Shown here: positions 11,291 to 26,900 of the stretch, in pieces
How the letters are laid out: every line of letters begins with the position of its first letter
Position numbering within the stretch: position 1 is the stretch's first letter
Notes under the pieces: model-generated
What the model was told of the DNA's origin: nothing
The model's input: only the letters and a program-made list of their open reading frames with translations
The model's database searches: none
NCBI GenBank assembly: GCA_002633005.1
Contig: NMRA01000024.1
Coordinates: 658,895-722,894, forward strand
From: Phoronis australis
Lineage: Eukaryota; Phoronida; Phoronidae
Length of the DNA: 64,000 nt
Direction: 5' to 3'
Made by a program: the position numbers and the translations under genes

Positions 11291-14200
11291 GTAGGGCTGA
11301 CAAAGTTTTTTTGTATTACTTTCAAGGGCATGGAGTCTTCTACATCAGTGCCATGTTATCATATTTTCAACTTTCTCGTTCGAGCAGCTTAAATATAAGG
11401 GCATAACTTACTGCTGGTTTTTCACAAGCATGAAATGTACCTCCACTGAAACAGTTCTAGTGTTACCATGGTAACCGATATTTTACTGTCGGTGCCGTTT
11501 TTCAGGCTTACATGAGTCATGAACCTATCACGTGATCTCGAAATAATTCAGAAAAGATTCAGTTTGAAGCAGAAACTGCATTAGAAATTGTTACAGTAAT
11601 CAAATGGCTCATTTTGCATCAAGAAATTGCCTCATTTTGCCCTCCCCCCAGATTTAAGACTACCCCGGTATCTCCAAAACCACCAAATTCTGTGGTGTCA
11701 TACTTCACCCAATTTCTCTCATCCCCAATGTGATTTATTAGACTAAAAATGGGCCTGAATGGTTGACCCCCACCTTGTTGGCTGTACTGTGGTCGGTGGA
11801 TCCGTGCATTGATACTTAACATTAACGTTCTACTTTTGCATGAAGCGTCATATAAATAGGACTTTTATGAAAAAGGTTGCTTAAAACAAAAACGAAATGA
11901 TGTTTTAGAAAACTGTACCATGATTTTTGTGATTTGAGCTTGGAAATTTATGTTAAATGCAATTTGGTCATGTTTTTGATACCGTTCTTTTGGTATGGAT
12001 GTTCCTTTCCTTTTTGCTACGTTTCACTAAAAAGACGTGTCACGTGACCCAGTTGATGACAGATTGGCATAATTAAAGTTAAAAACCAAAGTCTCCCGGC
12101 TTTGTACTTTTAGAAAAAATATACTTTGACAAAGCTTATTACTATACCTGTCTTTATGTAAAGTGTCTAAATGCTTGTTGATCATACACAACCTTACAGT
12201 GACATTTCCTGCTTATTCGTATTCACTGACATTCACTACCGATATGGAAATTTTACTCCAAGTTACTCAAACACACAAAAATGTTTCCAAACTGTATATA
12301 CCATGTTAAAAAATAATTTCCCTCCCCAAACATATCATTTAGTTGCGTTGACATGAAAAAGATTGCTCAAAGAGCTCCCAGTTTTGACAGTCGGTTGTCC
12401 AATCATTTCAAGATGGTGCAATGCTTGTTATTATTAATAGGTGACACCCAGAATTCCTTTGGGTGGTAGAAATCAGTTGCACCGTATCCTTTTAAGGGAA
12501 ATTTTTAGACCAGTTTGTTTAGAATTCAACCTCTTTCGTGATTTTCAGTTTCTGGATGTAGGTGGGGATGAATTGGCCTTTTTACTATACTTTTTATATC
12601 CCCCAGCAGTACCGACTGACTGACTCCATCCGTTCAATGCCAATATTGGGGGGGAAGCAAAAAGTAGCAAATTTCGGATTACGCGACTGTAAAAGAACGA
12701 TCCTTAAACGTAAACCATCCTCATACATCAAACCTGTGTTTTAAATTCCTTCCGTTGCTTTCAGAAGGCTGCCTGCTTTACAGAATAGAATCAAGATTAT
12801 TTAGATAGGGTTGAGATGGATTTGGCCGACTGATTCAAGTAAAAACACGTTTCAACAATGAAGGTTTTTCGCAGCAAGTGCAAGCTTATGCACTGCACTC
12901 TTCGGAACTCAAACCAGAGCTAAAACAGCAGCGGGTAAAATTGCATTCCACTCCAAGGAAACATAATTTAACATCAACTGTTACATTAATTTTTTATTAC
13001 GTCATAAAAGCATTACATCGATAAATGTTGCATTAGCTATTTGAGAATATTGTAATCTCATATAAATTCAGATCTTGTGTGACCATTGTTCATTAAAAAT
13101 CTTGCCTTTCACTCAGTATGAAAGTGGCAGTTTGTCTGATTGTTAAATGCTCGTTATCAATAGCATTGGCTGTTTTCACTTGGAACCATGAATTTGCTGT
13201 GGGCCTGAACGGAATCTTGTGCATAGTGACAAGCAATTCAATGCTGCTCAACTCGAAATTGTTTGAAGTGCAAATAAATCGAGAATGAAATGCACAGTTA
13301 AATAAGCAGTTGAAACACTCACATCAGTGTAATCACTGAACCCAGACTGCAGTGTAGACAAAGTAACAGAATAGTTCAAAGGTCAGAGGTTGCCGTGAAT
13401 AGTTCAATTTCATCTATAGTTGTTATTGTTCGAGCTCCAGTGAAAGTGGCCAATGACATTAAAAATACCCCTCACCCAAGTATACAACTTTTCAATGTAT
13501 TTAGAAGTAATATTTATCTGAATAAACAATTCTCAACAAAATGGAAATTTTGAAACAATAAATTATGTGAAAAAATAATGTACAACTTCTGGGCTTAGCT
13601 CAATAACAACTACATATATTTACAGGAAGTAATTAAGTACACCTCTCACAACAATATAAAATGTAACAAAATAAACAAAAAACTCAATGCATCAACATGT
13701 TTTAATACCAGGGCAAATGGAAATCACTTTCACAACTTTTTAGGGCAATACACGTGAAGTATTTTCACAAAATGTATTAACTTTCGAATAATGGTTTCCA
13801 CAAAACAATTTTCAAAAAGACAACATTTTCAAGTCAAAAGGGCAATTTTTTCATAAATTATGAAATTATTTAGATTCATTTTCAATTAATTTCCTTACGT
13901 GATATTGCAATAATTTTGATTATGCCAAATGAATTGTGGAAATTTTGGAAAGTATTGTGACCATAGAGACAAAATGTTGTGAAATGTAAAGTCAGATAGT
14001 CGCACAAGATGAACCACATGGCAAAGTCGGTGAACACGAAAACAAGTGACGAGAAATGTAATAAAGTATAGCTTTGGCAGGAAGCACAAAATTAACAGAA
14101 GTTGTCTAAACTACAACAGACAAACTATACAAATGACAACATTTCATGTCGGTATATACACAACTAGGCAATTCCACAGCGTGTGTCTCCTCCGTTATCA

Positions 14201-14758
14201 GAAAAAATATTGAGCGTCCACTCAATTTGTTTAGTCTAGTCTACTACATTTTTTGTCGCTTCATGGTGATGATTTGACATGTCTCCTCTCGAAACAGTTA
14301 TGTGGAAATGAGTTCCACAGTATTTTTGCACGTAACGTAGGGAACCAATACTGTGTAATCACCCAACTACAACAAGGGAAGCTAGCAGTATTGAGACAAC
14401 ATTGCGCAAACTCGAGACAATGACATCCCGTTAAATAGTCGTCATGGCGACTGCCATTTCGTGGGACGGCACTCATTGCCCAGATGTCACCAATGATGCC
14501 AGTGGCACATTGTTAAAGATGCATTCACTATTCAGGTCCTACTTTAGAAATCCACAACACCAACAATCAAATGAATACCAACGCATATCTGCTGCTGTTG
14601 AACGATCTACGTAAGCTACCACCAAAATGGTACATGCACAGTGTGTCCTAAAGCTGCATGTAGGTCACATGTATCAGCAACGAGAGTTATCTTGGCTTAA
14701 TACAGCGATTACAAGATGTTGAAGGTGAGACAATAACAAAGGCTGATCGAGGTTGCCA
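11291..14758. other. 3' flank and probable 3' UTR of CAMSAP
   Basis: I see no coding exon. A minus-strand AATAAA (plus TTTATT at 12993-12998) is one possible polyadenylation signal about 1.76 kb past the CAMSAP stop codon; nothing in the sequence confirms the transcript end. Open frames here are short and unrecognised. Confidence 0.4.
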
Positions 14759-14900
14759 TTAGCGATGCGATCCTCCTGGCTTTTTGGTCGCTACCGGTTT
14801 CTTCGCCCACAGTGAGTCCTTGATGGTGATGGCGTCGATGGAGACGGACAAGTGCTTAGTGGACTCCACTTCTGCGAAACTCTTGCCTCCTGAATTGTAT
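14759..14900 (-). CDS. CAMSAP: CAMSAP exon 18 (CKK end, stop)
   Basis: YNSGGKSFAEVESTKHLSVS then IDAITIKDSLWAKKP, with stop TAA at 14761-14759. It matches the family C-terminus (Y.S..K.F..I...K.LSVS.DA.TI...LW) and a basic Lys/Pro tail. Confidence 0.96.
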
Positions 14901-17900
14901 CTGAAAGTGGAAGACAACGGTTTGAAAAGAATTTTTTGTGATGTACGCTCTTGTAAAGCTTCGCATGAGCTGTAACCTACAGAGAATAGCAAACATGTGT
15001 GCCACCAAAACTGCAACTTATGAGTTGATAACTCTTGCGGATGGATGTTGAAAGTTTACTACACCAAATTTTCTTGCTTTGAAACTCCATAGAATCTAAA
15101 TCCGTTTTCACGTGACTAGGCATAGGTTACATCTGGCACACAGCTGGAATAGGAATCCGAAGGGAGCAACTGACGTGTTTAGCAGCACCAGAGTGAACAT
15201 TCTTCGCAGTATTTTATGAATTTGTGTGATGTGACAACCGACAAGAACATATGCCTGACCACAAATACCTAGCCAATGCAATTATTATTATTATCATTAT
15301 TATTATTACGCAAACACAGAGTAATATTATTCTAGCGTTTTTTATCACGGTTGTTTTTCTTTACGACCAACTTCAAGGCTTAATAACTCCTAAACAGCAT
15401 AACATAGAAAGATGAAATTTCGAAAACATATTTGTATCAATCATAATTTTTTTCATATTATTATTATAATCAATGTTATACTTTTAATATCCACGATGCA
15501 TCAGGAAACTTAAAAAAACAAAAATCAAAATATCTTCAAAATGCTCCAACCACAGACATGTGATGTCTATGGCTCTAACAATATTGAAGCCAGGGCATTC
15601 TAATTTTGCACATCATTGGTCACAATGAGCACGATGCCTTGTTCTATTACTTTTCTAGGGATCACATCATTTCCAAAAAAATGGAAAAGGCAAGGCAGGT
15701 ATAAAAAACATTTTTTTTAAAACGATGCTATGACTTGGTACGTAACAAAATAGAACTTTGAAATTCAAACTTTGAAATTTGTAGATGTTCTTATTCTATG
15801 TCAAGGTTCATTAAGTGAACCACTACCCAGTCTCCTTTCTCAATAATTTGTAAAACATAACAAATGACATGAAATTTGAAAATCTTATTTCACGAGCAAG
15901 AAACTTGTAATTGACATGTATGGTAGGCACGTGTCTAAAAATTATTTTTCTTTTGATATTTTAGATTTAAGCAAAAATGTTTGGACAAAAAACACGAGTT
16001 AATTTCAAAATAGAAAACTTAATTGCAGATCCAATACAAAGAGCAACGTGGAGCATTGATATGTACCCACCGTGTGCGTCACGTATATCGCAGCTACACG
16101 AGATGACTACCACTTCACTTGTCGGCCATATTGTGTGCTAAATAAGCGAAGAATTAAAAGTGTGACGTACATTTTTACAGCTGACCAGTAAAAAATTGAG
16201 CAGCACTTACTTGAAATACCTCTCAATCATTTTGTTTGTGATCTGTTTCGGGCCCGTGCCATGTATCTTAAGGACCTCGTCTCTGTCTGGACAGAATGAG
16301 TACAAGGCCCTGTATTTCTGGCCGCGGTCTCGGAAGAGAATAACAAAATGCTTCTCGTCTGACTTGGCAATCTCCTACAACAAAATAGAAATGAAAGACT
16401 TGAACATCTGGAAGTCTTACCCAGCTTTTTGTACGCAAAAGAACAAGTACCTGTACCGCACCATTACATGTCTAAAATATTGACTGCTTGGTAACAAATG
16501 GAAGATTGTCTATTTTCTTAATAAATACAGGCAGACTTGAAAACTTCCTTCAAGAAGATATATAACACAGCTCTCTTGAGTTTCAATCTGGTGTTTCATG
16601 CATGACTGCATGACCTACTCGCTGCTGATGCACAAAACATCTAACCACTTGCTCTCTTTTTTCGGTAAAGCTCTCAGGATTTTGCTTAGAAATGCCTAGT
16701 TTTCGCATACCGATCGACAAATGAATAAGACCGTTGTTTTTTTACAAAAATGCTTTGTGTTTTTCAAGTTAATGTTTGGTCTAAAACCCGAACTAAGTAA
16801 AAATTCCTAACACCGTTTTTCACACATGACGTAAAGTTTTCATTTAAAAACGTTTTAGTAATATCGGCTAAGAGGTTATTTTGCTATGAATGTACCTTTC
16901 CTGTACATGAAAATTTGACTTAAAAAACATGGTCATGTGACAATAATAAAAGCACAAGGGTAAGAAGCATACTTTTAGAATCCTCGAACTACTACCTTTC
17001 AGAAAATATATATTTCTAATGGTTGATAAAGCGTAGTTTTTTCGATACGAGTTAAGGTTCAGGTCATTTATTAAGGTCCTAGATAAACTTAAGTTAAAAA
17101 TTAAGCACATGGTGGGACAAGTCATGCCACTCTTGTGCTAATTAACAAAGAGGTACATTGAAATATAACCAATTTCGGGCAAAAATAACTGCCAAAATTG
17201 ATCTTTTTCACTTTTCAAAAACTTCTAGTATTGTGAATACACAGAATTTCTCAAAACATTTGAAGGTATCTATAGTCCCATTTGGACATCAACTTTTGGC
17301 CCGGTGCAGCTGACACGGAGCAAATTGATCGCAAGACGAAGTTGTACGCTGGAGAGTGGAATGCACATGCGCAGGTTTACAAATGAAGAGACAAAGAACC
17401 TGTATTTAGGTCATTACACAAGCGCAGTAGATATGATCCTTTCCGCCTTGCCCCAGTTTTGCGTTCAGACACATAATTGACATGGAGCAAGATGTTCTAG
17501 CGCAAATTGCTCTCACAAAAGTTGTCACCGCGATGTCAATTTGCTCCAGTTCAGTCCCGTTTACACACATACTTGCACTGGAACAACTCATTCCATGTCA
17601 GCTGATCCGTGTCAACTTTTGTAGATGGTACTTAACTGTGGTATAGAACTTAAAAATGATGAAACATTTGGGGCTACTTTTTTATATTGAAAAATAAATT
17701 TCACTTTGTCCTCTTTATTGTGTGCAGAGATTTTAGTGTAAAAAGTAATAAAAATCTCCTGCCTTCTAGCAGGACTTCAGTACACCTCACTGGATGCTCT
17801 CTGTAGACTAACCTCTAATACTTTAGCCTTCAGGTCGTCATTGACACAGCCAGCTAAACAACAGTGGCTGATGGCGTTGATGATGATGTGACGGTTAGAT

Positions 17901-20900
17901 TTGGAGCTCGGCTTGACAAACAACTTGGGCCCTGAACCAAGTCAAAGAAGAAATATAAGGGGGAAGTCTGACTTAACATGACAACACCAGCAGTCAAGCA
18001 GTCAAATCGTAGCTTCAAATGCGCTGACACCGTAGCTCTACAAATGAGTTGCTCAAGCATGGTTTAAGTTGCTCAAAGCCAAGAAAACTTCATACATTGA
18101 TGTTAACTTTGCAATGAAGAACGTAGAGCTGCTTCTTGTATTACACAATACGCACATGACAAACATTTTTTAAGTCTGGTCAGCACCCCATCTGTGGCCA
18201 ATTCACATGACCTAATGAATATAAGTCTGAAAAGATTTCTGCCCCAAGCGGGACTCCAACTCAGGACCTTCTTCTAACTGTGCTCATGCTCCAGCCACTG
18301 AGCCACTGGGACCACTGGTCGAACACACACATTCAATCAGACTTGCAGTAGTGGGCATCTCGCCCTTAAAACATAATGATGATGCAGAAAATCCAACAGA
18401 CATTTCATTTGAATAAAATTAAATGAACCCTGCTTCTAAGCTCCAATTAAAACAATACTCATGCTATATAATTCTTGAAAACTGAGAAGCAAACTAAGGC
18501 CGGCTTACTGATTTTACCCATACCTAATATCACACAAGATTCTAAATTGAGCTCGATTGAAATTTAACAGTGGCCGTGCTTGGGATAAATATAACCTAAC
18601 CGGACAGTAGGACCTGCATTAGATATTCATAAAAGCAAACATGAAAGGCCAACACTACGATTCAAAGTATCAGCTTGTAATAACAAAGCTTTACTAAAAG
18701 TGAAAATGGCTAATGCTATCTCACCCAGGTAGTCACTGGATGACGACCCGGCATCACTGCCACTGTCCAAAAGATTGGTCAGTGCCGACTCCTTGCGGGA
18801 GGTCAGCTGAGGTCGATTTTCAGACGGACTTCCTGCCCTGTGGGTCAGACTTCCACTTGAGATCTGACCAGAGTCCAGCGAAGCCTGCGACGAGTTGCCA
18901 TTGTCTACAACAAAGAAAGAAAATCATCATGCAACAATAAATAAGAAATACAGAGACGAAGTTTGACTTTATTGTGTTACACAACAAAATACAAAAGTAA
19001 CGTGTGCAATGTATGCCTGAGAGAGTAACACAAATTCAATCTACATGTAATGTATCTATCACGGGATGATATAACTTGAAGAAGCTGGCATAGGAAAAGA
19101 CGTAAAACTTTTCTCGTTAATTTAAATGGTCATCAAATTGAGTGCATACAGAAAAACCTCATACAGTCAAATAGTGGCCACCAATGTATGTATCACCACA
19201 TAAATCCCAGACTAAGTCCTTCTAAGAAGTGTATGAACCTTTGTCATGTCTATCTGCACTCCTACCAGCAGACGGGTAGCTCTCTGGTCGTCCGACCTTG
19301 TCCACGCCGTTGTTGGACGATGACTTCTGCTTGCTTGACCTAGATCGAGGTTTCTGCTGGCGAGGGCTGTTGTCCTCATCCTCGGCTTTGCGGTTCAAAT
19401 ACTGCTGATAGATGGCGTCGCGTCTCAGTTTGTCCTCAGCCTTCTTCTGTTCTGCCTCCAACTGTTTCATCCTGTAAACACCAACGGTTGTTTCATGCCA
19501 CCATTCCTACAAAGGGACTGATCACAACAACCACGCTCTAAGAGCGTCCTAATCTGTCCCAAGGTCTTGATGAAACTGGCTTGGGATGTGAAAATGGGGG
19601 GCTTCAAACATGTGTCAGATACGACACCGTCCCCGGGTCCTTATTCCAAGTACAAGTGTCTCATTGTTCATTCCGTTCCCACTCAGTTTTAGAATGTCGT
19701 CATAAATTTGTCAAGACGGGCCGTTATCAAAATCACGTGACATGCGGGAAGGGCTTAAATGGGAAACGACAGTGTTGGAAAAGTTTCAACTTCTAGCTAC
19801 AGAAACATGGAAATACGGAGACTCCTCGACATGCTGGGCTTAAACCAATCAATTTGTTTTCATTGCACAGGAAAACCCACAGAAACAGTCTAGCTCTGAA
19901 CACCGTGAGAATAAACCAACTTGGGCGTGAGATCAGAAGCAAGCCTAGCGAGGAACAGAGTGGTAAAGCTTTAACAAATGAGAGGTTATGCAAATATTCT
20001 AATTGTATAGCACAAGGTGTAGAAGCAGGCCAACATGTGCATTTAGTTATGAAGGTCAGAAATCACAAAGTAGTGATGCATGCAATACCGAATTAGTGAA
20101 ATTTTCATTTACCAGTATCCAAAAGTAAAAATAAGAGAGACTATGTCAATAATACATAAGTTTACACAAATTTTTAAAGTTGAGAAAATCAACAAAAAAT
20201 GCAGAAAATTTAATCACCTCATTTTCAAATGATTTAATATGCTTATTTTTGTCAGCAATTCTTGCAAGTTCTCGTCATAACCTTGACGAAGCTATGGACA
20301 ATCCAACCAAGTTCTTCAATTTTTTACGAAAACTAGTAAAGAAGTCTCATCAGCATGCGCAAGGCTGTAGTTATTGTAATAGGCATTAGTCCCTTTCATT
20401 GGTCCCGGATTTTGAGAACCAGTTTGATGCCAGTTATTCAGTGGAAAGAACTGGTTCTCAAAATGTGGGACTTCCGTAAGTGACTATCACCTCGTAACAT
20501 GTCAAACTGTAACACACGCTTCAGTTAGTAATAACTTGGCAGGGATGCGGTTTACTAGCCTTACTGTCCCTTTCACCCTAGGCGTGGCTCCCTTGCATTT
20601 TTGGCTGAAATCATATTTGACAGTCACAAAATGTCGCATAGCCGTGTCATGTTTGTCATCTGCTAAGTCGTGAATTCTGGACAAACCAGAGGCCACAGTG
20701 AACACCCGATTTACACCAAACACTTTTATAATTTTTCCGCTCGAGAATCCCGAATGATAGCAATGCAAAATGTCAAATGAATAATAAAAATTTACATGGT
20801 TTCCAAAAGCTTATGCACTTTTTTCAATTTACAGGAGTTTACCATTCATGGAAACTATTTTTGTCATTTTCCATTAGGGTAGGGCATCATGACATTTTCC

Positions 20901-23900
20901 AGGTTACCATGACGACCTAGAAAAGGACTTACAGACAGACTCTGTTCACCTCGGATTAACAGGAGACACCTAAGTCAAGTCCCATTTCCCACATATCTGT
21001 GCAACTCCACTCACCTTTATACCTTTATCAACGACATAAACGAACCATTTCAGAGCCAGATCCCCATTACGATAGTTATCAAACTTGGTAATTTAATCCC
21101 CTTACCTCAAACGAGGCCAGACAAAACCTGTTCTCACCACGGTGTGAATGTAACACAGAGGCTTAACTTACAACAGCAACTTTAACAAAGACCCATAACC
21201 AGTCATTCCTCACTTGTTCAGCTCACGATGCAGGCAAGTGAAATTTTATTTTGTCAAATTTCTCACCAAAAAATTGAGAAAATTTTAGTCTATCGTTGAC
21301 TTTATGTGTAGTGTAGATGTCACGAAGAAACATCTGTCAATTTTTTGTGATTTGCAGTAAGATGATCAGCTTTTGTAAAAGTAGTAAAATGACAATTTCG
21401 GTGCATAACAAATGAAGAATTACTGGACACAGTGAATATCCATGATTCTATACAGCACCGTGTACAACACACTACACCGACTCCCTGACACACACAGCAC
21501 ACACTCGTACGTGTGCGCGGATATCCACCCACCTCTGATCATCGCGTTTCTGCGCCGCGTCTGCCTCCTTCTTCAGCCTCTTCTTCTCCATTTCTTCTCT
21601 CCTCTTCATCTGCTGCAACATCAGCTTCTCGCGTTTCTTCTGTATGTCCATCTCCGTGCTCTGCGCAGCCAAAACGAATAAATCAAAATAACAGCAAGCA
21701 GTTACCCTCGCTTCCACAGCAGCGTTGAAAATGTCGACAAAATGTCTTTCAGCCAATAACCGATGAAATTCGGCAGTAAAATTTTTCCAGCTAATGTTTT
21801 CATCACTCACCATTATCTTTTGTCCATCTAGACTTCTGGTGCTTTTTCGGCAACAAAGCAACATGAATGTCAATGAAATAAATCATTTTGTAAACTACAA
21901 TGCACATTGAAAACCTAATGGTCTAACAAACAATTTGGCTGCAAGTCTTGCCGAAACATACCACTATACAACAACAAATGAGAAGAAAATGGGTTAAGTA
22001 CCATGCTTTCCGATGCACTCACTTATCATAAAAGAACTTCTTAAACAATTATTATTCTTTATAATCACCTAAATTAAGTCGACTTAGGCACAGATACCAT
22101 GATTTGACACCATGATGTAGAATCAGAAATGATGAAATGACATTAATCCACAAATACTTACGGCATCTAATGTTGCATCGTCCACACCGATCACAAAACC
22201 AACATTGTCTGGCTTGGCTGGTGAGTCACCAGCTGCTGGTGGAACAAACCGCTTACAACGCACCGGGGAGTGAACCAGCTTCTCTTTCTTCTTAAATGCC
22301 GATTCCCCTGAGTCCTCCTCCTCCAAGGCTTTTGCCGAAGTGGGTTTCTCCCAGCTCTTGCGTTTAGTTTTGCTTCTGACCGCTTTTACTGGCGTGTCTT
22401 CTCCAAATGAGACAAAAAATCCAGCCTTCAGTGGGCGATCGTCGGCGCTGTGGTGAGCTTGGCTATCAGCAGTAGTAGAGTTTTCGCTTATGTCAGCCAT
22501 ATTGTCCAGACCATTGACAGCAGAAGGCCCCTGCCTAGCGTCATCATAGCCATCACCCTCAAGTTCTGGTAACGGCAGAGGTACACTAGGCCCTGGGGTT
22601 GTACGTGTTGTTCCTAGCTCGGACACTGGCACAAAACTGTGATGACTAGAACTGGGATTCTGGTAGTGAGAAGAAATCTCCGACGGACTAGGAATGTAGT
22701 ATCCTGTCGTGGCTGGCAGCTGAGTCTGACCGGATGTTATGTACGTTGCCTGACCATAGGTACTGCCCATGTGCTGAGGGTGGTGTGGCTGAAATGAGGG
22801 ACTGGGCATGAGTAGTAGACCAGCCCTGACCTCTGGTGTCTGATCCTGCAGTCGAGGACTTGACGTTGGTGGCGATGTGATCCCATATGGGTGTAGAGCA
22901 GGCGGTGACTGCAAAACAGATGGGGATTGGTTCATATAGGGAACCCCTGGTGTCTGTGAGTAACCACGGTAACCCATGGTGTCGCGGTGATGACCAGAGG
23001 AAACATACAGACCAGAATCACTAAAGCTTGACCTTGCCATGTCAAAAGGGGCAGAGCCATCGCTTCCTTGATGCAAGATGAAGGGTTGATCCGAGCGACG
23101 CAATTCACTGTGTAGTGGATCAGAGGTGATCATCGCCTGTTCAGCCAGAGCGGGATTGTGAATTCGTATTGCACCTTGGTTCTGTTCAAGCAAATGCATG
23201 GGACTGACCGGGGGAGGGATGGCGTTGTCCGCAGAGAGTTGACGCTGGTAGATTTGCCGTGTCGGTGTGCGACGCTGCACTACCGGTCCAGTCGGGGTGT
23301 GGTTGACGATGGGTCCAGTGGGTTTTGGACTAACAGCCGTAGAAACGCCTCCACCAACGACACCAGGACTAGCAGCCATATTGATTCCTGCTCGAGCTGG
23401 ATCCGTTGCCAGCGTTTTGATTTGTTCCTGTTGCAGAGACAGCCTCATGATCTCGCTCTGTAGCTCACTAAGACTGTGATTCAACTTCTCCAGTGACTGA
23501 TTGTATTCGTCATAGTCATCAGAGCCAGAGCCCACACTACGTGGACTGGCACCTTCACTGCGTGGCTGCTGCTCCGTCCGGCTCTCATGTGTCTGAACCA
23601 CAAGAGGTTCGTTAGCTAGCCACTTCTGTTTTACCGTTTCTATGGTTTCCTGAATGTACTGCCTAGAGAGAGGTCTTCCCAGAGGCGGAGACTCGCGAGT
23701 AGTACCCATACTGGCAGCACCAAAAGTAGCTGCCAATTCCGGAGATGCTCGGGACAGTGGTTGCCTGAAACAAGACTGCTCAGGTGGTGGGCTGGGCTTG
23801 GCGACATTGTGCAATGATGACGGCTTAGACATCTTAACTTCTGAATGAGATGTAAGCTGGAGTGGTGTGGATGATGGTCTGTTGGGCCCATCAGCACCAG

Positions 23901-26900
23901 AATCCTTTTTTCGTTGTTTTTGTTTTTCTTCGGGACTGTTCTTTGACAGTACGTGCATGAACACAGCCTTGCCCACCCGCTGCCGCTGCTTGTTCATCTG
24001 AGCCTCCACACGCCGTTTCTCCAACTCCATGGCACGCCGCTTCTGCTCAAGCAGCATGCGCACACTGGCAATCTCCGACACCAATGCTGGCACGACCTCT
24101 GAACCGTCGTCCGTCTGAGCATTGGTGTCCCTCAACTTGGAGCTCTTCTCTGCACTCTCCTGCCATGTGGTCTGATTGGGTGGGGCGGCGAACGACGTAG
24201 TCTTCTTCGATTTCTCTGGTTGTTTCTTCTTCCGCTGGAACTCCTGTCGCAGCGAGATCTTCTCGGGTCGGTCTTTATTCTCCTTATTGTTGTTGTCCCT
24301 GTTGTCGCCGTGTTGGACGTAGACAAACCCGCTGTTGTCTGGCCTACCGATACTGTCGCGCCACCGTTTGATTTCAGCAAAGCCAGTGGTGGGGCTGGGC
24401 TTCAAGTCTGTCCCCATCTTCAGTCCTACAAACGGAAGTATACCCGTGTCTTTTTCTAGCACCACTGGCTTGGGAACAATTAGAGAATCCGGTCGGTGCG
24501 GATCCTGAATCATTTTCGGACTGGGAGACGCATCCCTGGCCTTGTCCACTTCTCGGCCATTTTGATCAGCATGGATCTTGTTTGATTCGATGTGTTCAAA
24601 TGCACTCTGGTTGGCATATGGTTTGTCGAGTTCCGTGTTGTCCACAATTGGTATCCCAGCAGCTCTGGCACTGTTGGGAGAGTGAGGATGCTCCGGTATG
24701 GTGAAACTTTCTGCTACAGGCTTTGATTGAGATGTGTGTGCTTGCGAAGCAGAGAACTCGCCAGACTCCACCGGCATGAATACGCGAGAACTTTCTGGGA
24801 CCACCGACGAGTTTATAATGGATAGATCAACTCCAGGTGGCAGATCCTGGGAGACATTAGTCAACGTATCAGAGTCCGAGCTCCTCTGTTGAGACGTTAA
24901 TACTCCATTTTTGTTTGCAGAGACAATCATTTGAGACGACTTAGAGGTATCCTTTCGCAAATCTCCTCTCTCAAATTCCTTGGAGTGATTATTGGATTTC
25001 TCCTTCGCAGGTCTTGTAACTGCCGGAATAAGTGGTTCCAGTGAATCATTCCCATGGTGCGATACATTTGTTCTAGCCGAGTTGAACGACGACACACTTT
25101 CGAGTCGCAGAGCCTCCATGGGCTGGGCCTCTCTGTCGTCTCCAGAACGTAGCATTTCAATGTCCATGCTAGAGATGCAATCAGTGTCAACGCTCTCATT
25201 TAACTCGGGGTCAATCTGGACATTGGACAGAAGTTGTCCGGTAGGGTTGGACATTGGACCCGTCCCTGAAGGATCATCTCGCCTGTCCAAGCTGAAACAA
25301 AGGAAGGTTTTGTAACACATGGCATAAAAACACAAAACCGTAATAAATGCTTCATAAATACAAATATGGTTAACTTGACAAATTGCTTTGTGATCCTGGT
25401 AGTCTGTTCCCATTTGGGTTTTCCCTATTTTCGACAAAATACTGAGAACTAACGACATTGGTTAGACATGAAACAAAAAAATCAAAGCGTGTTTAGTTCC
25501 CCAGAAAAACGAATGCCATTGCACAGACTGAAATGAAGTTTGATTGGTGATATAGACCCTAAGTGCTGGTCTTACCTTCTTTCTTCACAATAAATGAATA
25601 TAGGTTTCATCTTGAAATTATGAGGATATCACAGTCTTTACAAATTACTTCAGTAACAAGCAAGGACAGGTATATTTTCAGAGACTTACTTTTATTGAAG
25701 TAAGATTTAGTCATTTTTTCAGAAATGGGCGTGCACAGCTTAAGATCCAATATCAGACCAGTCACTTTTTAAGAAACAAACCCCTGAATACCGGAAACAG
25801 AGTAAACATGTTCTTCAAAACACTCAACATACAAACCTAGTTTTTCTGTGCAACCCGTGTGGTGGATGACCAATTGAGCCTGAATTCACAACCTCATTTT
25901 CTGCAATAGAAGAAATATAAACTGCATATTTAAATTTACAAACTTCGTAGAACAGTCAAATAAATACAAAGTGAAATTCTCCCTTTTTTACTAAAAAAGG
26001 AATTTTCTAAAGTTAAAATATCCATTAATTTCGCTATCAAAACCAAATAGTCTTAATTACTTTCCAAATCTTAGCAAATTTACAGTGAATTTGACAACAA
26101 TTTCTCAACATTGCCACGAAACTTCTTTCATCTTAATGACGATGTGCACAACATAACCAAGTGAGATAATATTGACAAGTTTTTGTCAGTAGTACATACC
26201 AACTAAAAAGCTGCTGCCATCCTGTGGATCTCGTTGATTCTGCTGTCGCTTTTGTAAAAGAGGCTGACGAGCAGCAACGCTGAAAATAAGAGGCAACGTA
26301 TTAAAACATTTCGCCCATCCTTTGACAGGAGTTCGAGCTTCCAAGTCTTGAGATATGCAAACATCAACTTGCTAAAGAAAGTGATAACAAAAAATGACGA
26401 CGGGCTTGTGAGCTGTTGCCTTAACTATGGCATCACCAAGGTGAAAAACAGTTGCTTTCAACATAAAATTTGGCAAACAAATTGACTGCAAATAGTATGC
26501 TACAAGGTAGCAGATGATTTCCTCTTGCTAATTTTGCAGTGATTTCTGACTGTCAAAATCATTGCTAAAGCCATCTTTTGAAGAAAAAAAACACGAATCA
26601 AACCACAAAATATTTTGTGAAATTCCTTGCAAATGATGTTTATTCCAATCCCACACAGCACTAAGTACGTGAAGTAGAAATTGAAAACTTCAAAATAGAA
26701 TTAACGAACTTAGCTGCAGTAAATCTCATAGCAAACGATGGACTCCAATACTTCCATGGAGTCGGGTGTAATTAGAAACGTTAACTGGCCACAAACAAAA
26801 TCAAAGAGTTTCTCACCAAAATACAAAAACAATGGTTCTCAAAGATGGCGCTGCCTGCAGTCTTAATGGCCTCATTGCAAAATCAATATGCCGTATGAAA

